The notes: generated by a model not told the origin, from the letters alone. A stretch of DNA of 64,000 bases from an uncultured Lachnospiraceae bacterium (GCA_910576815.1 CAJTKA010000014.1:1-64000); one strand, 5' to 3'. Shown: positions 44,314-52,687, numbered from the stretch's first letter. Translations and numbers: made by a program.

Positions 44314-44348
44314 GGACGAAACAAGTTCGTCCAACGAAAAGATTTTCG
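44314..44348. repeat. Two hairpins between rpsQ and rplN
   Basis: GGACGAA-ACAAG-TTCGTCC (44314-44332), then CGAAAA-GA-TTTTCG (44335-44348). The first palindrome recurs exactly after rpsN (45841) and nearly so before rplF (46549), marking it as part of a dispersed palindromic family. Confidence 0.7.
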
Positions 44349-44377
44349 GATAAATATTTTGATAAGGAGAAGATGGC

Positions 44378-44746
44378 ATGATTCAACAGGAAAGCAGACT
44401 CAAAGTCGCTGATAACACCGGTGCGAAAGAGCTGTTGTGCATCAGGGTTATGGGCGGTTCCACAAGAAGATATGCACGGATCGGCGATACGATCGTTGCT
44501 ACGGTCAAAGATGCAACACCAGGCGGCGTTGTAAAAAAAGGCGATGTTGTGAAGGCTGTCGTTGTGCGTACCGTGAAGGGCGCAAGACGTAAGGACGGAT
44601 CTTACATCAGGTTTGATGAAAATGCTGCCGTTATTATCAAAGACGACAAGACGCCGAGAGGAACCCGTATTTTTGGTCCAGTAGCAAGAGAGCTTCGTGA
44701 TAAACAGTTTATGAAAATTGTTTCACTGGCTCCGGAAGTATTATAG
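44378..44746 (+). CDS. rplN: 50S ribosomal protein L14
   Basis: 122 residues. MIQQESRLKVADNTGAKELL and the C-terminal RIFGPVARELRDKQFMKIVS are standard. AAGGAG precedes the ATG. Confidence 0.97.
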   Translation: MIQQESRLKVADNTGAKELLCIRVMGGSTRRYARIGDTIVATVKDATPGGVVKKGDVVKAVVVRTVKGARRKDGSYIRFDENAAVIIKDDKTPRGTRIFGPVARELRDKQFMKIVSLAPEVL

Positions 44747-44757
44747 GAGGTGCCGCT

Positions 44758-45069
44758 ATGTCAATGGCTAAGATTAAGAAAGGTGACACCGTAAAGGTGA
44801 TTGCCGGCAAGGATAAGGACAAAGAGGGCAAAGTTGTTTCCGTAGATAAGAAGAAAAATAAGGTGCTCGTAGAGGGGATCAACAAGATCACAAAGCACGA
44901 GAAGCCCTCAGCAGCGAACCAGAATGGCGGTATCGTTCAGAAGGAAGCGCCCATCGACGTATCCAATGTGATGTATGTACACAAGGGTAAGGCGACCAGA
45001 ATCGGTTTCAAGATCGAGAAGGGCAAGAAGGTTCGTTTTGCAAAGTCTACGGGCGATATCATTGATTGA
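44758..45069 (+). CDS. rplX: 50S ribosomal protein L24
   Basis: 103 residues with a KOW motif (KIKKGDTVKVIAGKDKDKEG). ATG 44758 has GGAGG at 7 nt; the second ATG (44764) would also serve. It initiates 50S assembly. Confidence 0.96.
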   Translation: MSMAKIKKGDTVKVIAGKDKDKEGKVVSVDKKKNKVLVEGINKITKHEKPSAANQNGGIVQKEAPIDVSNVMYVHKGKATRIGFKIEKGKKVRFAKSTGDIID

Positions 45070-45098
45070 TTTATTTTTTAGAAAGGAGATCCATAGGT

Positions 45099-45641
45099 GT
45101 GAGTAGCAGACTGAAAGAAATGTATAAAAGCGAGATCGTAGATGCTATGGTCAAAAAGTTTGGATATAAAAATACCATGGAAGTGCCGAAGCTTGACAAG
45201 ATCGTAATCAACATGGGCGTCGGTGAAGCGAAGGAGAATGCTAAAGTGCTTGAGTCAGCCGTAAGCGATATGGAGACCATCACCGGTCAGAAGGCGGTCA
45301 TCACGAAGGCAAAGCATTCTATCGCAAACTTCAAGATCAGAGAGGGGCAGTCTATCGGCTGTAAGACCACCCTGCGCGGCGACAAGATGTATGAGTTTTT
45401 AGACAGACTCGTAAACCTTGCGCTTCCCCGCGTGCGTGACTTCCGGGGCGTGAGTGCAAACTCCTTCGACGGCAGAGGTAACTACGCACTTGGCATCAAG
45501 GAGCAGATCATCTTCCCTGAAATCGAGTACGATAAGGTTGACAAGGTGAGAGGTATGGACGTCATCTTCGTCACCACGGCAAAGACCGACGAGGAAGCCC
45601 GTGAATTGTTGAGATTATTCAATATGCCATTCGCCAAATAG
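45099..45641 (+). CDS. rplE: 50S ribosomal protein L5
   Basis: 180 residues from GTG 45099 (GAAAGGAG about 10 nt ahead); an earlier in-frame ATG adds residues unlike L5. VPKLDKIVINMGVGEAKENA and GIKEQIIFPEIEYDKVDKVR are diagnostic. It binds 5S rRNA. Confidence 0.96.
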   Translation: MSSRLKEMYKSEIVDAMVKKFGYKNTMEVPKLDKIVINMGVGEAKENAKVLESAVSDMETITGQKAVITKAKHSIANFKIREGQSIGCKTTLRGDKMYEFLDRLVNLALPRVRDFRGVSANSFDGRGNYALGIKEQIIFPEIEYDKVDKVRGMDVIFVTTAKTDEEARELLRLFNMPFAK

Positions 45642-45655
45642 AAGGAGGTAAGTTC

Positions 45656-45841
45656 ATGGCTAAGACAGCAATGAAGATCAAACAGCAGCGCAAACCCAAG
45701 TTCGCTGTGAGAGCGTACAACCGTTGCAAGATCTGCGGTCGTCCGCATGCTTATTTGAGAAAGTACGGAATTTGCAGAATCTGCTTCCGTGAGTTAGCAT
45801 ATAAGGGACAGATTCCCGGCGTCAAAAAAGCCAGCTGGTAG
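45656..45841 (+). CDS. rpsN: 30S ribosomal protein S14, zinc type
   Basis: 61 residues. The zinc ribbon is CKICGRPHAYLRKYGICRIC (two C-x2-C pairs), so this is the short Zn-binding form, usual in Firmicutes. GAAGGAGG is upstream. Confidence 0.97.
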   Translation: MAKTAMKIKQQRKPKFAVRAYNRCKICGRPHAYLRKYGICRICFRELAYKGQIPGVKKASW

Positions 45842-46038
45842 GACGAAACAAGTTCGTCCGCGAGATTTGCTTCGCAAACTCGGATGGCAAGACCAAAAGA
45901 TTTCCTAAGGCGTCTGAGGAACCTAAGAAAATCTAAGTTTGGTCTGCGAGTTCGCTTCGCGACCTCGGACGTAGCCAAGAAAAGCTATATTTGGTCCGCG
46001 AGATTTGCTTCGCAACCTCGGTGACCAAAAGATTTTTG
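45841..46038. repeat. Cluster of composite palindromes between rpsN and rpsH
   Basis: The 222-nt gap is almost wholly palindromic. It begins with GGACGAA/TTCGTCC (45841-45859). Three copies follow of a CGAG-TTTGC-TTC-GCAAA-CTCG-type hairpin: 45860-45883, 45946-45968 and 45998-46021. Between the first two lies a long stem, GACCAAA (45891-45897) pairing with TTTGGTC (45938-45944) plus inner pairing. The repeats recur after rpsH. Confidence 0.75.
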
Positions 46039-46063
46039 AATATTAGGATTAGGAGGAAAAATC

Positions 46064-46465
46064 ATGACAATGAGCGATCCGATCGCAGATATGCTTACAA
46101 GAATCCGTAATGCAAATACTGCGAAACACGACACGGTAGATGTGCCCTCATCCAAGATGAAGCTGGCGATTGCCCAGATTCTCTTAGATGAAGGTTATAT
46201 TAGAAAATTTGATCTGATCGATGATGGCAGTTTCAAGACGATCCATATCACATTAAAGTATGGTGAGGACAAGAACGACAAAATCATCTCCGGTATCAAG
46301 AGAATCTCAAAGCCCGGTCTGCGTGTGTATGCAGGCAAGGAAGAACTGCCCAGGGTGCTTGGGGGCCTCGGTGTGGCGATCATCTCCACGAACCAGGGCG
46401 TTGTAACGGATAAGAAGGCAAGAGAGCTGCAGGTAGGCGGCGAAGTACTGGCCTTCGTATGGTAG
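46064..46465 (+). CDS. rpsH: 30S ribosomal protein S8
   Basis: 133 residues, AGGAGG ahead. SDPIADMLTRIRNANTAKHD and the C-terminal VVTDKKARELQVGGEVLAFV are diagnostic. In E. coli S8 represses the spc operon. Confidence 0.97.
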   Translation: MTMSDPIADMLTRIRNANTAKHDTVDVPSSKMKLAIAQILLDEGYIRKFDLIDDGSFKTIHITLKYGEDKNDKIISGIKRISKPGLRVYAGKEELPRVLGGLGVAIISTNQGVVTDKKARELQVGGEVLAFVW

Positions 46466-46591
46466 ACAAAAAGAATTTCTAAGTCAGCAAAATACGCTGA
46501 CTAAGAAATACTAAGTTTTGTCTGCGAGTTTGCTTCGCAAACTCGGTAAGGCGAAACAAGTTCGTCCGCGAGATTTGCTTCGCAAACTCGG
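46464..46591. repeat. Composite palindromic repeat between rpsH and rplF
   Basis: A 60-nt hairpin (46464-46523) has AGACAAAA pairing with TTTTGTCT and a 14-bp inner stem ATTTCTAAGTCAGC/GCTGACTAAGAAAT with one mismatch. It is followed by the CGAG/CTCG hairpin at 46524-46546, a GGCGAA/TTCGTCC palindrome (46549-46567) and another CGAG/CTCG hairpin at 46568-46591. The long stem resembles the one at 45890-45945. Confidence 0.75.
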
Positions 46592-46638
46592 AATGAATGG
46601 TAAAGGTAACGACAACAAGTAGAACAGGAGGTACGGGC

Positions 46639-47181
46639 ATGTCACGAATCGGAAGAATGCCAATCGCGGTTCCTGCGGGAGTTACCGTAGAGATCGCAGA
46701 AAATAACAAAGTGACTGTAAAAGGTCCCAAGGGAACGCTTGAGAGAGTGCTCCCCGCAGAGATGGAAATCAAGATGGAGGAAGGACAGATCATAGTGTCC
46801 AGACCCAACGATTTAAAGAAGATGAAATCTTTTCACGGCCTGACAAGGACTCTGATTCACAACATGGTGGTCGGCGTCACGGAAGGTTATGAGAAGAAGC
46901 TGGAGGTAAACGGCGTAGGTTACAGAGCGTCGAAGTCCGGCAAAAAACTGACACTGAACTTAGGATACTCCCACCCGGTAGAGATGACAGATCCCGAGGG
47001 CATTGAGACGGTAGTTGAAGGTCAGAATCTGATCATCGTCAAGGGGATAGATAAAGAGAAGGTTGGACAGTTTGCGGCTGAGATCAGAGACAAGAGAAGA
47101 CCTGAGCCTTATAAGGGCAAGGGCATCAAGTATGCTGACGAGACCATCAGACGTAAAGTTGGTAAGACCGGTAAGAAATAA
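46639..47181 (+). CDS. rplF: 50S ribosomal protein L6
   Basis: 180 residues from ATG 46639 (AGGAGG ahead; an upstream frame extension lies in repeat DNA). MSRIGRMPIAVPAGVTVEIA and the C-terminal RRPEPYKGKGIKYADETIRR are diagnostic. Confidence 0.97.
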   Translation: MSRIGRMPIAVPAGVTVEIAENNKVTVKGPKGTLERVLPAEMEIKMEEGQIIVSRPNDLKKMKSFHGLTRTLIHNMVVGVTEGYEKKLEVNGVGYRASKSGKKLTLNLGYSHPVEMTDPEGIETVVEGQNLIIVKGIDKEKVGQFAAEIRDKRRPEPYKGKGIKYADETIRRKVGKTGKK

Positions 47182-47201
47182 CAGATAAGGAGAGTATGGG
47201 A

Positions 47202-47570
47202 ATGGTTAAGAAAGAATCGAGACAAAAAGTTCGTGTAAAAAAGCACAACAGAATGCGTAACCGTTTCAGCGGTACGGCTGAAAGGCCTCGTCTGGCTGTG
47301 TTCAGAAGTAATAATCATATGTATGCTCAAATTATTGACGATACGGTTGGCAATACTTTAGTCTCTGCTTCTACGCTGGAAAAGAGCGCTGCGAGCGAAT
47401 TAAAGAAGACCAATGACGTGGAAGCAGCAGCATACGTTGGTACAGTGATTGCGAAACGGGCAATTGAGAAAGGCATCAAGACCGTGGTCTTTGACAGAGG
47501 CGGCTTCATCTATCAGGGCAAGATTGCGGCATTAGCTGACGCAGCCAGAGAAGCTGGCTTGGAATTTTAG
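47202..47570 (+). CDS. rplR: 50S ribosomal protein L18
   Basis: 122 residues from ATG 47202, which lies 9 nt after AAGGAG; ATG 47196 is too close to that site. RNRFSGTAERPRLAVFRSNN and the C-terminal GKIAALADAAREAGLEF are typical. Binds 5S rRNA. Confidence 0.96.
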   Translation: MVKKESRQKVRVKKHNRMRNRFSGTAERPRLAVFRSNNHMYAQIIDDTVGNTLVSASTLEKSAASELKKTNDVEAAAYVGTVIAKRAIEKGIKTVVFDRGGFIYQGKIAALADAAREAGLEF

Positions 47571-47588
47571 GAAGGGAGAAAAGATCAC

Positions 47589-48098
47589 ATGAGACGTACA
47601 ATCATTGACGTAAGTCAGTTAGAACTCACGGAAAAAGTTGTGACAATCAAGCGCGTTACCAAGGTTGTCAAGGGTGGTCGTAATATGCGTTTCACAGCGC
47701 TTGTGGTCGTCGGGGATGGCAATGGTCATGTCGGCGCAGGTCTGGGGAAAGCGACTGAAATCCCGGAAGCGATCCGCAAGGGTAAGGAAGACGCGATCAA
47801 AAATCTGATTACGGTTGCTCTGGACGAGAAAAACAGTATTACACATGACTTTGTAGGAGAATTTGGCTCTGCATCCGTTCTCTTAAAGAGGGCTGCGGAA
47901 GGTACCGGTATCATCGCAGGCGGTCCTGCCCGCGTGGTGTGCGAGCTTGCAGGCATCAAGAATATCCGTACCAAGTCTCTCGGCTCCAACAACAAGCAGA
48001 ACGTGGTACTTGCTACGATCAAGGGCTTAAGCCAATTAAAGACACCCGAAGAAGTAGCGAGAAACCGCGGCAAGTCTGTCGAGGAAATCCGCGCGTAA
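47589..48098 (+). CDS. rpsE: 30S ribosomal protein S5
   Basis: 169 residues. KVVTIKRVTKVVKGGRNMRF, then GNGHVGAGLGKATEIPEAIR, then GPARVVCELAGIKNIRTKSL identify S5, a decoding-fidelity protein. Usual length. Confidence 0.97.
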   Translation: MRRTIIDVSQLELTEKVVTIKRVTKVVKGGRNMRFTALVVVGDGNGHVGAGLGKATEIPEAIRKGKEDAIKNLITVALDEKNSITHDFVGEFGSASVLLKRAAEGTGIIAGGPARVVCELAGIKNIRTKSLGSNNKQNVVLATIKGLSQLKTPEEVARNRGKSVEEIRA

Positions 48099-48110
48099 CA
48101 CAGTACGACA

Positions 48111-48208
48111 ATGCGAGAAGATGTTCTAATGCTCGCAGCAAAGGCTGCTTCGCAAAGAACATCTATGTCTCGCATGAGAGAATGCTAAAAAGAAGCATTC
48201 TCTGCGTA
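48111..48208. repeat. Composite palindromic repeat between rpsE and rpmD
   Basis: ATGCGAGA (48111-48118) pairs with TCTCGCAT (48168-48175), AGATGTTCT (48119-48127) with AGAACATCT (48156-48164), and GCAGC/GCTGC forms an inner hairpin. A second hairpin GAGAATGCT/AGCATTCTC (48178-48202) follows. The layout matches that at 53501. Confidence 0.75.
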
Positions 48209-48244
48209 GATTCGAGGGTTTTATGAAGATCAGGAGGAAATAAA

Positions 48245-48445
48245 ATGGCAGCGAAGAAAGAAGCAGCTAAAATGTTAAAGATCACATTGGTCAGATCGAT
48301 GATCGGTCAGGTGCCCAAGGCGCGTGCGACTGCAAAGGCGATGGGCTTTCGGAAGCTCAATCAGACAGTGGAACTGCCTGACAATGCTTCGACCAGAGGC
48401 CAGATTCAGAAGATCAGACATATGGTCAAAGTAGAGGAAGCATAA
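48245..48445 (+). CDS. rpmD: 50S ribosomal protein L30
   Basis: 66 residues. LKITLVRSMIGQVPKARATA and a C-terminal RGQIQKIRHMVKVEE match L30. An N-terminal MAAKKEAAK extension precedes the usual start; AGGAGG supports ATG 48245. Confidence 0.95.
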   Translation: MAAKKEAAKMLKITLVRSMIGQVPKARATAKAMGFRKLNQTVELPDNASTRGQIQKIRHMVKVEEA

Positions 48446-48470
48446 GAAAAATCAGAAGGAGGTGTTATAG

Positions 48471-48911
48471 ATGGAATTATCGAATTTAAGGCCTGCTGAG
48501 GGCTCTGTACACAGCGATAATTTTAGGAGAGGCCGTGGGCATGGTTCCGGTAACGGCAAGACGGCCGGCAAGGGTCACAAGGGTCAGAAAGCGCGTTCCG
48601 GCGCACCCAGAGCAGGATTTGAAGGCGGCCAGATGCCCCTGTACAGACGTCTCCCCAAGAGAGGCTTTACCAACAGAAATACGAAGGAAATCGTAGCGCT
48701 TAACTTAAGCAGACTGGAAGTGTTTGACAATGGCGCGACAGTGGATATTGAAGCACTGATGGAAAAGGGCATCGTGAAGAATCCTCGTGACGGCGTAAAG
48801 ATCCTTGGAAACGGAGAACTTACTAAGAAACTCGACGTGAAGGTAAATGCTTTCAGCGCTTCCGCGAAGGAAAAAATCGAGGCACTTGGTGGAACAGCAG
48901 AGGTGATCTAA
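48471..48911 (+). CDS. rplO: 50S ribosomal protein L15
   Basis: 146 residues. The basic glycine-rich start (RGHGSGNGKTAGKGHKGQKA) and FEGGQMPLYRRLPKRGF are diagnostic. The stop overlaps secY by one base. Confidence 0.97.
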   Translation: MELSNLRPAEGSVHSDNFRRGRGHGSGNGKTAGKGHKGQKARSGAPRAGFEGGQMPLYRRLPKRGFTNRNTKEIVALNLSRLEVFDNGATVDIEALMEKGIVKNPRDGVKILGNGELTKKLDVKVNAFSASAKEKIEALGGTAEVI

Positions 48912-50224
48912 TGTTTACAACCCTAAAAAATGCTTTTAAGATCAAAGAGATCAGAACCAAGATTTTTTTCACGTTTCTCATGTTGGTCGTGATCCGTTTT
49001 GGATCACAGTTACCGGTACCCGGTGTGGACAGGACCTATTTTGCGAAATGGTTTGAGAGTCAGACCGGGGACGCATTTAATTTCTTTGATGCGTTCACGG
49101 GCGGTTCTTTCCTGAATATGTCCATATTGGCGCTGAATATTACGCCCTATATTACGTCCTCTATCATCATGCAGTTGATGACGATCGCGATTCCGAAATT
49201 GGAGGAGATGCAGAAAGACGGAGCGGACGGGCGCAAGAAGATTGCTTCCATCACCAGATATGTGACAGTGGCGCTGGCTCTCATCGAGGCAGGCGTGATG
49301 GCGATCGGTTTTGGCAGACAGGGATTACTGGCAACTTACAATGTGATGAATGTGATCACCGTGATTGTTGCGCTCACGGCAGGCAGTGCGTTTTTGATGT
49401 GGATTGGAGAACGGATTACGGAGAACGGTGTCGGCAACGGTATTTCCATCGTGCTGACCATCAATATCCTCTCTCGTATGCCTCAGGATATCACGCAGCT
49501 CTTTGAGCAGTTTGTGATAGGCAAGTCAATTGCCAAAGGCGTGGTTGCCGCCATTATCATCATTGCGATCATTGTGTTGATGGTGGTGCTCGTCATTGTA
49601 TTGAATGACGGTGTGCGTAAGATCCCGGTACAGTATGCGAAAAAGGTACAGGGCAGAAAGATGGTAGGCGGACAGACCACCAACATTCCGCTCAAGGTCA
49701 ATACTTCGGGCGTGATCCCGGTTATCTTCGCATCTTCCCTGATGCAGCTGCCGGTAGTTTTCTGTTCCATCTTTAATATCAACGGAACAGGTGTGTGGGG
49801 CGAGATCCTCAAAGGGTTAAACTCCAACTACTGGTGCAATCCGCAGCATCTTGAGTATTCGATCGGCTTGGTGGCTTATATTCTCCTGGTTGTGTTCTTC
49901 GCTTATTTCTACACATCCATCACCTTTAATCCGATGGAGATTGCGGATAACATGAAACGGCAGGGCGGCTTTATCCCGGGTATCAGACCAGGTAAGCCTA
50001 CCAGCGAGTATTTGTCGAAGCTCTTAAACTATATTGTGTTTATTGGTGCGATCGGTCTGACCATCGTTTGCGTCGTACCCTATTTTTTCAATGGGGTGTT
50101 TGGCGCACAGGTGTCTTTTGGAGGCACCAGCCTGATTATTATTGTCAGTGTGGTACTTGAGACGATCAAGCAGATCGAGTCACAGATGCTTGTCCGCAAT
50201 TACAAGGGATTCTTAAATGACTGA
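48911..50224 (+). CDS. secY: Protein translocase subunit SecY
   Basis: 437 residues with ten membrane helices. Recognisable parts are LMLVVIRFGSQLPVPGVD (helix 1), the plug region, GNGISIVLTINILSRMP, and the cytoplasmic loops NMKRQGGFIPGIRPGKPTSE that contact SecA and ribosome. It forms the Sec channel with SecE/SecG, encoded elsewhere. Coupled to rplO. Confidence 0.97.
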   Translation: MFTTLKNAFKIKEIRTKIFFTFLMLVVIRFGSQLPVPGVDRTYFAKWFESQTGDAFNFFDAFTGGSFLNMSILALNITPYITSSIIMQLMTIAIPKLEEMQKDGADGRKKIASITRYVTVALALIEAGVMAIGFGRQGLLATYNVMNVITVIVALTAGSAFLMWIGERITENGVGNGISIVLTINILSRMPQDITQLFEQFVIGKSIAKGVVAAIIIIAIIVLMVVLVIVLNDGVRKIPVQYAKKVQGRKMVGGQTTNIPLKVNTSGVIPVIFASSLMQLPVVFCSIFNINGTGVWGEILKGLNSNYWCNPQHLEYSIGLVAYILLVVFFAYFYTSITFNPMEIADNMKRQGGFIPGIRPGKPTSEYLSKLLNYIVFIGAIGLTIVCVVPYFFNGVFGAQVSFGGTSLIIIVSVVLETIKQIESQMLVRNYKGFLND

Positions 50225-50240
50225 TGTGTCATAGATGGAT

Positions 50241-50268
50241 AGGGACGGCGGGAAACCGGCACGTCCCT
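50241..50268 (+). other. Hairpin between secY and adk
   Basis: AGGGACG (50241-50247) pairs with CGTCCCT (50262-50268), with an inner GG/CC-rich stem and GAAA. No T-tract follows, so it is more likely a processing or stability element than a terminator. A weak promoter (TTGCGT 50273-50278, TTTATA 50296-50301) lies just after. Confidence 0.45.
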
Positions 50269-50327
50269 AGCCTTGCGTATTATACACAGCTATATTTTAT
50301 ACAATGGAAAGGTATGGATTTGTCGTT

Positions 50328-50969
50328 ATGAAGATTATAATGCTTGGCGCACCCGGTGCGGGAAAAGGGACACAGGCGAAGATGATTGCCGATACATACG
50401 GGCTTCCCCATGTTTCCACGGGTGACATCTTTCGTATGAATATCAAGAACGGTACACAGCTCGGTATGGAAGCAAAGACCTATATGGATCAGGGCCTTTT
50501 GGTGCCGGATGAGCTGACTGTGCGTATCCTGCTTGACCGAGTGGGGCAGGACGACTGTAAGAACGGTTATGTGCTGGATGGTTTTCCAAGAACGATTCCC
50601 CAGGCGGAAGTGCTTGAGGACGCGCTTTCTAAGCTGGGTGATCAGATCGACTTTGCCATCGATGTAGAAGTTCCGGATGAAAATATCATCAGGAGGATGG
50701 GCGGCAGACGCGCCTGCCTTGCTTGTGGTGCGACCTATCATATTGAGCATGTGCCGCCGAAGAAGGAAGGCATTTGCGACACCTGTGGACAGGAGCTTGT
50801 GCTGCGCGATGATGATAAGCCGGAGACGGTCAAAAACCGCTTGCGGGTATATCAGGAGCAGACCCAGCCTCTCATCGACTTTTACACAAAAAAGGGTGTG
50901 TTAAGGAGCGTGGACGGTACGCAGGATATGCAGGATGTATTTGACGCGATCAAGGAGATATTAGGATAA
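50328..50969 (+). CDS. adk: Adenylate kinase
   Basis: 213 residues from ATG 50328, matching the family start MKIIMLGAPGAGKGTQ with its P-loop. DGFPRTIPQAEVLE is the NMP-binding/LID-proximal motif. The LID domain carries four cysteines (CLACGATYHIEH...CDTCGQ), the zinc-binding form common in Gram-positives. It converts AMP+ATP to 2 ADP. An in-frame ATG at 50304 lacks a ribosome site. Confidence 0.96.
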   Translation: MKIIMLGAPGAGKGTQAKMIADTYGLPHVSTGDIFRMNIKNGTQLGMEAKTYMDQGLLVPDELTVRILLDRVGQDDCKNGYVLDGFPRTIPQAEVLEDALSKLGDQIDFAIDVEVPDENIIRRMGGRRACLACGATYHIEHVPPKKEGICDTCGQELVLRDDDKPETVKNRLRVYQEQTQPLIDFYTKKGVLRSVDGTQDMQDVFDAIKEILG

Positions 50970-51029
50970 CGGTTCAGCAGACTGAATTTGTCAGATCGAT
51001 GAAGGGTTGAACTGTGTGTAGAGGCAGAT

Positions 51030-51785
51030 ATGGTGACAGTCACAGTCAAAACGGCGGAAGAAATAGAACGAATGCGGGAGGCGGGAAAACGTTTGGCCCG
51101 CGTGCACGAGAAGCTGAAAGAGAGCATCCGGCCCGGGGTTTCCACGAAGGAGATCGACAGGGTTTGTGAAGAACTGATCAGAAGCTGCGGCTGTACCCCG
51201 AATTTCCTGCACTATCAGGGCTATCCCGCCAGCGTATGCGTTTCGGTCAATGACGAGGTGGTGCACGGTATTCCCGGTGAGGACCGCCTGCTGCAGGAGG
51301 GCGACATTGTAAGTCTTGACACAGGACTGATTTACAGAGGGTATCATGCTGACGCAGCCAGGACCTATGGCGTAGGACAGATCAGTGAAGACGCCCGAAA
51401 GCTGATCGACGTGACCAGGGAGAGTTTCTTTCAGGGCATTGAAGAAGCAGTAGCGGGAAGACACCTTTATGATATTTCGAATGCTGTTGCCGACTATGTG
51501 ATTCCCTATGGCTATGGTATTGTGTATGAGCTGGTGGGACACGGCATCGGAAGAAACCTTCACGAGCCGCCGGAGATTCCCAATTTTCCGCAGAGGAGAA
51601 GGGGCATGCGTTTAAAAGCAGGCATGACCTTGGCAATCGAGCCAATGATCAATATCGGCACCGGCGAGGTTGAGTGGTTGGATGATGGTTGGACCGTGGT
51701 AACGGCGGATCACAGCCTCTCAGCTCATTATGAAAATACTGTGTTGGTCACGGACGGGCGGCCGGAGATCCTTACATTATTATAA
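51030..51785 (+). CDS. map: Methionine aminopeptidase type I
   Basis: 251 residues. Metal ligands are visible: DTGLIYRGYHADAAR (two Asp), GHGIGRNLHEPP (His), AIEPMIN (Glu) and YENTVLV (Glu). It removes the initiator methionine from new proteins. The secY-adk-map order is standard in Firmicutes. Confidence 0.96.
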   Translation: MVTVTVKTAEEIERMREAGKRLARVHEKLKESIRPGVSTKEIDRVCEELIRSCGCTPNFLHYQGYPASVCVSVNDEVVHGIPGEDRLLQEGDIVSLDTGLIYRGYHADAARTYGVGQISEDARKLIDVTRESFFQGIEEAVAGRHLYDISNAVADYVIPYGYGIVYELVGHGIGRNLHEPPEIPNFPQRRRGMRLKAGMTLAIEPMINIGTGEVEWLDDGWTVVTADHSLSAHYENTVLVTDGRPEILTLL

Positions 51786-51866
51786 GTAGAAACAGGGTAT
51801 GATGGCAGCGTGAAATTTGATATTTTGTTCGCTGCCTCAGCATAAATGCTTCGGAGTAGAGGAAAA

Positions 51867-52142
51867 ATGCAAGAAAGTTTGGTAGGATTGCTCGCAACAT
51901 CAAAGGCAGGGCATGACAAAGATGCCGTGTATGTCATCGTCAGAGAGGAAGGCGAGTATGTCTGCATTGCCAACGGCGCAGGCAGGACGGTGGAAAACCC
52001 GAAACGAAAGAACAGGAAGCATCTGCAGCTGATCAGGAAAAAGAGACTGTCGGAAACAAAAGACGGTTTTAACGATATAGAAATCAAGAAAATCATTAAA
52101 GAGTATCAGAAGGAAAGAGAGGAAAGAAATGTCAAAGGCTGA
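51867..52142 (+). CDS. KOW domain RNA-binding protein (L14e/L19-like)
   Basis: 91 residues from ATG 51867 (GAGGAAAA just ahead). LVGLLATSKAGHDKDAVYVI resembles the KOW/L14e-like RNA-binding fold, with a basic tail (KRKNRKHLQLIRKKRLSE). A gene of this kind is regularly found between map and infA in clostridia. Presumed ribosome- or RNA-associated. Overlaps infA by 14 nt. Confidence 0.75.
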   Translation: MQESLVGLLATSKAGHDKDAVYVIVREEGEYVCIANGAGRTVENPKRKNRKHLQLIRKKRLSETKDGFNDIEIKKIIKEYQKEREERNVKG

Positions 52143-52347
52143 TGTTATTGAGATTGAAGGAACCGTAATTGAGAAGCTGCCAAATACGATGTTTCAGGTA
52201 GAATTGGAGAACGGACATGTGGTGCTGGCGCATATCAGCGGTAAGCTGCGCCAGAATTTTATCCGAATTCTCCCCGGCGATAAGGTTACGTTAGAGCTCT
52301 CTCCCTATGATTTGTCCAAAGGCAGAATCATTTGGAGAGATAAATAA
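52129..52347 (+). CDS. infA: Translation initiation factor IF-1
   Basis: 72 residues, the exact usual length. OB-fold sequence EGTVIEKLPNTMFQVELENG and ISGKLRQNFIRILPGDKVTL. It starts inside the KOW gene with AAAGAGAGGAAAG ahead. Confidence 0.97.
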   Translation: MSKADVIEIEGTVIEKLPNTMFQVELENGHVVLAHISGKLRQNFIRILPGDKVTLELSPYDLSKGRIIWRDK

Positions 52348-52356
52348 TAAAAAGTC

Positions 52357-52385
52357 TTGCCAATGGCAGGATTTGGTGTTATAAT
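52357..52385 (+). promoter_or_regulatory. Internal promoter before rpmJ
   Basis: TTGCCA (52357-52362), exactly 17 nt, TATAAT (52380-52385) with an upstream TG. It can drive rpmJ-rpsM-rpsK-rpsD-rpoA-rplQ independently of the S10 promoter. Confidence 0.75.
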
Positions 52386-52418
52386 GTAAAACGGTCTTTT
52401 TTGAAAGGAGGGTTTGAG

Positions 52419-52532
52419 ATGAAAGTCAGATCATCAGTAAAACCGATTTGCGAGAAGTGCAAGATCATCAAGCGTAAAGGAAAGATCAGGGTTATTTGTG
52501 AGAATCCGAAACATAAGCAGGTACAGGGTTGA
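52419..52532 (+). CDS. rpmJ: 50S ribosomal protein L36
   Basis: 37 residues. MKVRSSVKPICEKCKIIKRK with the zinc ligands C-x2-C...C...H (ICENPKHKQ), so the zinc-binding form. GAAAGGAGGG precedes it. Confidence 0.97.
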   Translation: MKVRSSVKPICEKCKIIKRKGKIRVICENPKHKQVQG

Positions 52533-52577
52533 TAGATAGAGAGCCCACTTTTTGATACCAACTGTGTTTGGAAAGAT

Positions 52578-52648
52578 CGGATCCCTGATCCGGTTGGGCA
52601 AAGCATTTTGCCTCAATCAATTAGTGTCACCGCGTGACTGTTCACGCG
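52578..52648. repeat. Three hairpins between rpmJ and rpsM
   Basis: CGGATC/GATCCG (52578-52592), GGCAAA/TTTGCC (52597-52612) and CGCGTGA/TCACGCG (52631-52648). None has a terminating T-tract. The 155-nt gap contains no gene. Confidence 0.55.
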
Positions 52649-52687
52649 TAACGCATGAAAATGCAAAAGAAATGGAGGAAATGGTAA

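Noticed and set aside
45841..46038. Terminators ending the operon after rpsN
   Set aside because: Hairpins lack U-tracts and essential ribosomal genes continue directly downstream without a new promoter.
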